From Tanypteryx hageni (Eukaryota; Arthropoda; Insecta; Odonata; Petaluridae), in the NCBI GenBank assembly GCA_028673005.1, contig CM054118.1, positions 83,453,855 through 83,517,854 of the forward strand: a DNA stretch of 64,000 bases, read 5' to 3'. The position numbers and the translations under genes are program-made. The notes under the pieces were generated by a model, which saw only the letters and a program-made list of their open reading frames with translations, was not told the origin of the DNA and did no database searches. How positions within the stretch are numbered: position 1 is the stretch's first letter; each line of letters begins with the position of its first letter. Of the stretch, positions 58,152 to 64,000 are shown piece after piece.

Positions 58152-58575
58152 GGGTTGCCGGTGGTGTAGTGGTTAGGACGCTGGATGCTACCCGCCTGCG
58201 GCTTGAAAAGGCAGCGGGCACGAATCCCGCGCAAGGTCACCCGCCCTCCTGTTACATCTACATCTACATTATACCCTGCAAGTCACCTTTTTGGTGGATG
58301 GCAGGGGGTGCAGTGCACCAAGGGTCCATAGTTTTCCTACGTTATCTTTTTCTATTAGCTCTATTAGTTTCTGTTAGTGTGGTTTGAGGTTACCGCGTTA
58401 AGTCAGCGTTCCGTTCTTCGGAAGGGACGTTAAACCGTTGGCCCACTTGGTGTCCTTCGCTAAGAGTAGACTAATGCCGGTTCCGGGTTTCTCTTCTCCC
58501 TTGCTATCCAGCTATTCATTGCACTACCACTTGGACACCAATTGCGCGTAGGCAAGAGGTGATTCAGCTGGGAAT
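58152..58575 (+). mobile_element. tRNA-derived SINE interrupted by a LINE 3' end
   Basis: Box A TGGTGTAGTGG (58,162-58,172) and a diverged box B (GGCACGAATCCC, 58,217-58,228) form the head. A body segment with CGTTCTTCGGAAGGGACGTT and AAACCGTTGGCCCAC (58,412-58,446) lies 150-200 bases downstream. Between them sits the minus-strand LINE fragment 58,253-58,321. I infer one SINE split by that fragment; alternatively head and body are separate insertions. Confidence 0.55.
58253..58321 (-). mobile_element. 3' end of the CR1/Jockey-like LINE
   Basis: On the minus strand it reads GGTGCACTGCACCCCCTGCC, then TTGCAGGGTATAATGTAGA with TGTAGA units, matching the 3' UTR and tail of the LINE at 13.4 kb. 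A 5'-truncated copy of about 70 bp. Confidence 0.7.
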
Positions 58576-59049
58576 GTACATTATTACATTTACTCTTTCA
58601 ATTTTATTTAGTTTTGAAACCTTGTAGTTTATAAATTTTAGATATCAGCGGATAAATTATTTCCAATAAAAATTCACCAGCGCGGTCCAATTGAATCTGT
58701 TACATACTCCGAAATTTTTATAACAAAATTACAAGATGCTTGAGTTAAACCAAAGATATTTTCCTTTGTTCTTTTTAAAAGGAAAGAGCCGTTTCAGCTG
58801 CATAATAATTCACCCTATTTCAATTTCTCTAATTTTGTAATCTCTGATCCCAAAACAAAGATTAAATACAAAAACTGATATATTGATAACAAATGTGAAT
58901 TTGTTAACAATACTAAATTCAGTATTCTTTTAAGGTGTATTTGTGATGCGTAAAATTAACTGCAACCTTAATTTACAATGAACTGAAAATTTTCAAACAT
59001 ATAATACAATATTAAAATAAATAAATATATAAAATCGATAGTTAAGCAT

Positions 59050-59240
59050 TGTGTCGTTCCATATATATAAACTTAAGGGAGAGGAAAGATAGTGTTGATG
59101 GTGGTAACAAAGTGTTGAAGGAAGCCCAGCGGACACTTACCAATTTGAGGATCGAGTTGCCAGGCTGCTGGGAGCGTCGAGGAGACACGTACAAAACACG
59201 AAAGCTTTTCGGGCATATGCCCTTCATCAGCGATGGTGAG
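59050..59240 (-). mobile_element. Penelope-type terminal fragment, copy B, with hammerhead-like core
   Basis: On the minus strand the segment starts with CTGATGA (59,230-59,224), one A, GGGC-ATAT-GCCC (59,222-59,211) and GAAA (59,210-59,207): the two invariant boxes of the hammerhead ribozyme around a stem II. The following AAGCTT is palindromic, which would suit a dimeric stem III. Then come ~150 bases shared with 8,647-8,829, ending in CTTAAGTTTATATATATGG. Assigned to Penelope-like elements because that group is known to carry such motifs. The extra A after CTGATGA departs from the strict consensus. Confidence 0.6.
59207..59230 (-). ncRNA. hammerhead ribozyme-like core
   Basis: CTGATGA + A + GGGCATATGCCC + GAAA. 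Stem II has four perfect pairs and an ATAT loop. Stem I is weak (CAC upstream with GTG downstream). Activity is not shown. Confidence 0.5.
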
Positions 59241-59729
59241 AGAGTAACTATGTATGTATGTATATATTATATATATATCTTCGCGAGATGCCCGATGAGG
59301 TCTTAGAAAATTTAATTGATATAGTCAGTGAGATATTCGAGCATAAAAATCTCCGAGGTTAGAAATGTGTAATAGTGCGCGTCAACAATGGAACTGGAGT
59401 TATACTCAATCCTAAAAATGAACACATCCATCAGACATGCGGCTAAGTCTGAATAGAGGGTGAAATATTGGCTCCATGCTGCTGAAGCACGAATATAATG
59501 CCTCCTGACCTACGTTACTTGGCGGTGAGTCATTTAGTTATTACTGCATTGCGAAACAAAGAGTTGGTGGAAGAAGAAGATATAATCCTATAATTTGTGT
59601 TGAACCATGTATTAAAGACAAAAATGACTATTTAAGAAGCTAGAAATCCTCTTAGTTCCGAACACGAGATAGCATTGATAAAGATCATTGCGAATATATG
59701 TGCGTATGATTATAAAAGTCTCCTTCAAT
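59241..59729. other. non-coding stretch
   Basis: A TATG/TA microsatellite lies at 59,250-59,278. No other feature. Confidence 0.5.
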
Positions 59730-61988
59730 CAGTGTTGGAAAACGTTACGCGTAATGTAACGAAATAATGGAATTATTTTGGATTAACGTAACGAAATACG
59801 TTAACAAAACTTTTTAAATAGCTCTAACGGAAAACGTAACGAATACTAAAAAATAAATTTCGTTAACAGACGGTAAAGTGTTCTAGTGGCATTCGTCCCT
59901 TGAGCACGAGAAGGTGGCCTAAAATCCCTTTCTCCGGTCTTGCTTGTCCCCCGCTGTGCCAGTTTTGCCGCCTTGTCGCGAAAGAAACGCTATTCTGACC
60001 ACTACCAATTGTTCTTTGTGTTTTCCTTCCATTTGTGAAAGGAATGGTTCCCTGGTGTTAACCCTTCTCCAGGAAGTATGAGATAAGGAGCGTGGAGGAT
60101 GAGGAAGGCAGCTTAAGTTAAGGACCACTACCATTCTCTATCCTCCCTAACGTACTTCGTACTTCAAAAACATTCTTTTAGATATTCACCGGAGTGGATT
60201 TTAAAAAGGTCAATGCTCTGCAAGCTCCAATCCCATCATCCCCTCCAATCTCGAATTCTATCCACTGTTCGCCAGTCTAACTTAACAGGGTATTTGAGAA
60301 ATGCGAAAGCCACCATGCAATGCCTTTTTCTTTAAGTGTTAACTTTCACAGCTTATGCCTGTCTGCATAGGATCTTCGGATCATATCATTCCATCAATTT
60401 AAGTGTTAAAGGAAGGGAATTGTAATATTGGAGCGGAATTTGTACTATTTTCTTCGAAAATAAATAAATATTTCAATTTTTATCATAGAATTTCTCTTAT
60501 CAAACGTATTTATTCAAATTCCACATAAGCAAGTGTAAGTAGGAGCAAGCTATTTTAGAAGAAAATGTCTCTATTTTAACATGCATTTCTATTAAAATTC
60601 AATGTAAAAGAAATATTAAAAACTAATATATAATGTATATTACACGCGACTTTGAGATATGGCGTTCGCGACATAATATTAAACGTCTTTTATTTATAGC
60701 GGGAGCGAGAGAGTTCCGTTGCTTAAACGCGGTGAGTGATCAAGAGATCACGGGCTGGTGAAAGCGAAGACAGATCACGTTGGGATTCACGATTTACAGT
60801 GAGGTTGCGGCGGTACGTGACAATATCCTTTTTCCTCATTTTATTAAATATTATGTATTTTCCATCCTAAAAATTTATATTCATAGCTACCGAGCATAAG
60901 TATTACCAAAATGATAAACCCTCTAATCAACGTAAATTAAAGAATTTTTTAAATTGGTTCTTCATTTTTATCATCTGCGTTGGAAATAGACTACAAACTA
61001 AAAAATTCATATGAACGTAGTCAGATCCCACTGAAAACATAAAATTAAAGATTTAACAATAATGTTGCTATTAATTAAAATAATAGTATTCTTTTCGTCA
61101 CTGCAGCAGTTGAATACCTGCATTTTTAAAGATTCCAAATTTTTATATTTTATCCGAAAAATTACCTTCATTCGTGGTCATTTGGAGTAGTTTCAAGTTT
61201 AGTCTTACAAAAGATTTACTTTATTTTTCATACACAAAATAAAGCTATTCCTTATTTTTCTCAAATATAACTAATCTTGAAATGTAATATTTTAAAACCA
61301 TGCATAATTTTCATGTATTTCTTGTGGGGGATATGAAAAGAAAGAAAGACATAAAAAATGAGCCCTAAAAAGGATAAATATTAGAATTAGGATAATTCTC
61401 TTTAGTTTTATCTGATGACCGATCATTCTACTAAATTTTAGGTCTGTAGCAGGAGCATGTTCTCCGATTTATAATCGGTAAAACCGACCGACGTGTTCCT
61501 TTTATTATCTTTAATTACGGGTCACTGGGTTCTCAGAGTACTTTTTGTGTTACCTATAAAAATTCTAATATAGGACATAACCGTTACAACACTAATATTT
61601 TCGTCTTAAATATGTGGTAAGTTTATTAACTTGAATATTAAATTTTGAATAGGAAAATCCGAATTTTCGTACATGGTCATCAAAAACGAAAAATGTGCCG
61701 ATTACTCGGAAATCTTAAAAACGTTCCTGATCTGCAGCATATATTTAGAAGTGCCTATAAATTAGAATTCTAAATGAAAAACACGTATTTATTGTGGATA
61801 CATTAACTCTAAAAAAATAAAAGAGTATCTACACTCCATTCTTTTTTACTAAATTATTTCGTTATAACGTAAAACGTAACGGAAAACGAAATGTATATTT
61901 TAGCGTAACTAAGAACGAAATCGCTTATTTGTCTGCAACGAAAAAAGTAACGAATAGTTTTTCTTCGTTTGCCAGCACTGCCTCTAAT
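59722..61988. mobile_element. hAT-like element without transposase, 2,251 bp
   Basis: The left end CAGTGTTGGAAAACG (from 59,730) and the reverse complement of the right end, CAGTGCTGGCAAACG (to 61,980), match at 13 of 15 positions. Both subterminal regions (about 120 bases each) are packed with GTAACG/CGTTAC motifs, typical of transposase-binding subterminal repeats. The flanking 8-mers CCTTCAAT and CCTCTAAT agree at 6 of 8 positions, a plausible aged target duplication. No transposase frame remains inside. A SINE body fragment is nested at 60,344-60,402. Confidence 0.68.
60344..60402 (+). repeat. SINE body fragment, copy 3
   Basis: TTTCACAGCTTATGCCTGTC to TCATATCATTCCATCAATTT matches the SINE bodies at 42,771 and 44,310 almost exactly, without a tRNA head. 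Confidence 0.75.
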
Positions 61989-63109
61989 ACAATCGTTCAT
62001 CAATAACTGGTCGAGGACAACTTACGATAACTAATTGCAAGACGAGTACACGATCCAATATTATTCATCAGAAATGTTTTCCCTTGTGCTTATAACCGGC
62101 GTATTTGAAGCTGGGAACGCTGCGTGGAACACCGACGCTCTAATCACTCGGCCACCGCCATCCCATGTTTAAATGGTTTGAAAGAAGTTGTCCGAAGTCT
62201 TTTACTTGTAGATAATAAAGGCAAAGCTTGGGCTGCTAATGCTCGAAACCGTATATGCTTAATCCTTGAAATACCAAGGGGTTACCATTTTGGTCCAGGC
62301 ATCAATTTTTAAATTTTCTTTTGGGATACCGAAGCCATAGATATGCAAGCACTAGAAAGGAAATATTTTATCTGTAACGAATTACCAAAATGCATCTATT
62401 TTCGCCGTTCATCTCAGATTTCCGGAGAGGGGTTACGTATAAAATTTACCTATAACCATCAATAAATAGCTAAAACCTTTAGCTAAATGGCATCCAATCT
62501 AAAATTGTTCGGCAGTCAAGTCTATCAAAATTCTCAAGTGCATTTGGTGACTTTTTCCGAAATTAGTGACGTGCGGTCTCATAGACCGCTCGTCATATTT
62601 ATTTCTATTTTGAACACATACTATGCTACCTACAACAAACCTGGTGTAATTGGATTGCTCAACGTGATAATGGAAGGTAACCTAAATAACAGATTTTTTG
62701 GTATAGTGATTATTAATATTTTTACATTTATTCATTCTGAGTGCTATCAACCCGAACGTAACTAGTTAAGGATTAACAAACATTTTGCATACACTTTTTT
62801 CATTAACTTTTCTTTATCCATAAACTTTTTTTCTATAAACTTTTTTCTCATTTTATTTCATAAACTTTTTTACGTACTTTGTTCCCCATAAACTTCTTTC
62901 CAATTAACTTTTTTTCTCACCAGGAGGGACTACGTACCTTGAATCGTCGATTTTGACGAAAATTTTGGGTGGTAAAATATTTAAATAGGAAAACCCGTGT
63001 ATCGGCTTTTGATTGAATGGGCCTTAGTTTCGGCAGAATCTTTTTTTCTTTTCGAAGGATTAACTGTGGCTAGATAAAATGCAATAATAGGCCGACTCTG
63101 CCAAGAAGG
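61989..63109. other. non-coding stretch
   Basis: The frame at 62,487-62,765 has no recognisable domain. From 62,780 to 62,920 an ATAAACTTTTTT-type motif recurs about six times. No gene is seen. Confidence 0.45.
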
Positions 63110-63185
63110 TGGGTTGGCTGTGTGGTTACCTTACTGGATTACGAGTATTTTCTCCCGGGTTCAAATCCCACGTCAAAAGCTAGTT
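63110..63185 (+). mobile_element. tRNA-derived SINE head or tRNA pseudogene
   Basis: Box A-like TGGCTGTGTGG (63,115-63,125) and box B GGTTCAAATCC (63,158-63,168) are spaced as in tRNA genes. It is followed by a T-rich run and a long ATT-rich stretch (63,200-63,350). The cloverleaf is imperfect. Not related by eye to the 42-kb SINE head. Confidence 0.55.
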
Positions 63186-63199
63186 TTTTTCGTTTTAAT

Positions 63200-63350
63200 C
63201 CACTTTATTATTTTAATCTATTGAATTATTATTTAATTATTAACCTTATTACATTATTATTTGTTTGTTATATTATTATTTATTTATTATTTTGTTATTA
63301 TTTATTTATTATATTATTATTATTTATTTATTATGTTATTATTTCATTAA
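63200..63350 (+). repeat. ATT-rich simple repeat
   Basis: Irregular ATTATTATTT/TATTTATTA units. The frames across it (63,122-63,465) are Leu/Ile/Tyr-rich artefacts. Confidence 0.8.
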
Positions 63351-63479
63351 AATCAATGCACAAGAGCGTATTGGTAGGTATTTCGATGTGAATTGTAAAT
63401 CTAACGTTACAGGAACGAGAAGCGTATCTGTTGAAACGCAAAGAACAAGTATCACAATAAAGTAAAGATAATGCGAAAG

Positions 63480-64000
63480 GAGGAACGTGCTTGGACAAAC
63501 ATTATATGGTTAAAAACTGTACATACGACATATTTTGCAAAGCAAGGAAAAGGAAGGACCAAGAAATATCCAGTGGGCGTTAGCTGCAGCCTATCAACGT
63601 ACATCGCTGGGGTTCACCTTTACTGCCTCTCGAGCGTGGCTATTAAAATTCAAGAAATAGTTTAGAATTCGAGAGCAAAAAGTTACGAATTACATACGTT
63701 TTCCAAAAAGATGAAACGTCTTTGGAAGCAACTTTAAAACCTGCCGAGGTTTTCCGAAAACAAGCATTGCGCATAATACCCAACTATGACCTAGACTACG
63801 TAATTAATACCGACCAAACTGGATTTAAGTGCCGAGTTTACGTGAAGCGAACCTTGACTCATTAAAGCGAAAAGGCTGTTCAGAGATATATCAGAGACAG
63901 GAACAAAACGACGCATTCATGGACGGCACATTATGCAATTACCGCCTCAGGAAATTTGATATCCAAATTGTTTCTTTGTATGTAAGAACCTGGAAGTACG
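63480..64000 (+). pseudogene. pogo/Tigger-like transposase relic (runs off the right edge)
   Basis: In different frames the plus strand gives QWALAAAYQRTSLGFTFTAS, RAWLLKF (helix-turn-helix region, about 63,570-63,640) and then VINTDQTGFKCRVYVKRTLT (about 63,800-63,860) with the first catalytic Asp in NTDQTGF. TTHSWTAHYAITASGNLISK and LFLCM-stop-EPGS follow. Stops after KRTLTH and LFLCM, a stop after LLKFKK near 63,655, and at least one frameshift between 63,660 and 63,790 show decay. The remaining catalytic residues lie outside the window. A different family from the 47.4-kb copy. Confidence 0.72.

Noticed and set aside
59042..59306. Overlapping frames on both strands
   Set aside because: They lie inside the Penelope-type terminal fragment.
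63122..63465. Frames of Ile/Leu/Tyr after the SINE head
   Set aside because: ATT-type simple repeat read as protein.

Overview
The window looks like repeat-rich, AT-rich nuclear DNA from an arthropod, most likely an insect. The evidence is the mix of element families: Ty3/Gypsy, a CR1/Jockey-like LINE, RTE-like LINEs, a Penelope-like element, mariner, hAT, pogo/Tigger, a piggyBac relic, a THAP-type exon and tRNA-derived SINEs, with long (TA)n tracts and spliceosomal GT/AG introns inside one transposase. I see no bacterial operon, no rRNA, no CRISPR array and no convincing intact single-copy host gene. The species cannot be named from the sequence.

Left part (1-13.5 kb). The window opens inside the integrase part of a Ty3/Gypsy pol whose frame is still open, followed by a polypurine tract and a 205-bp 3' LTR. 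Next come about 7 kb of AT-rich DNA with dispersed repeats, palindromes and a two-copy 99-bp duplication. A dense transposon cluster follows: a Penelope-type terminal fragment (8.65 kb), the 3' end of a mariner (8.97-9.32 kb), the GIY-YIG end of a Penelope-like element (9.32-9.96 kb) and a long CR1/Jockey-like LINE (about 10.3-13.5 kb). The LINE ORF2 is in one frame throughout, broken by four stop codons and a 203-bp foldback insertion with a 13-bp target duplication.

Middle (13.5-36.9 kb). Mostly non-coding DNA holding a structurally complete but dead hAT element of 3,686 bp (18,147-21,832; 8-bp target duplication), a small hAT-like MITE (24,970-25,462), G-rich and pyrimidine-rich low-complexity blocks (22.9-23.1, 25.8-26.1, 29.9-31.3 kb), and a nested stack at 33.4-36.9 kb: a LINE fragment split by an RTE fragment, a second RTE 3' end, a THAP-domain exon and an internally deleted piggyBac.

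Right part (37-64 kb). Long non-coding stretches with a few relatively GC-rich islands that could be conserved regulatory DNA; a block at 42.1-44.7 kb built from a ~146-bp repeat in both orientations, invaded by a tRNA-derived SINE and containing a perfect 81-bp inverted repeat and a Z-DNA-type microsatellite; an intron-containing pogo/Tigger transposase pseudogene (47.4-49.1 kb); an RTE fragment (51.3-51.9 kb); several tRNA-headed SINEs; a hammerhead-ribozyme-like Penelope terminal fragment (59.05-59.24 kb); a 2.25-kb hAT-like element without a transposase (59,730-61,980); and a second pogo-like transposase relic running off the right edge.

The most unusual theme is the recurrence of Penelope/hammerhead-type terminal sequences (about 8.65, 9.4, 11.1, 59.2 and weakly 33.3 kb) and the foldback architecture of several repeats. 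All identifications come from reading the sequence; no database search was run.
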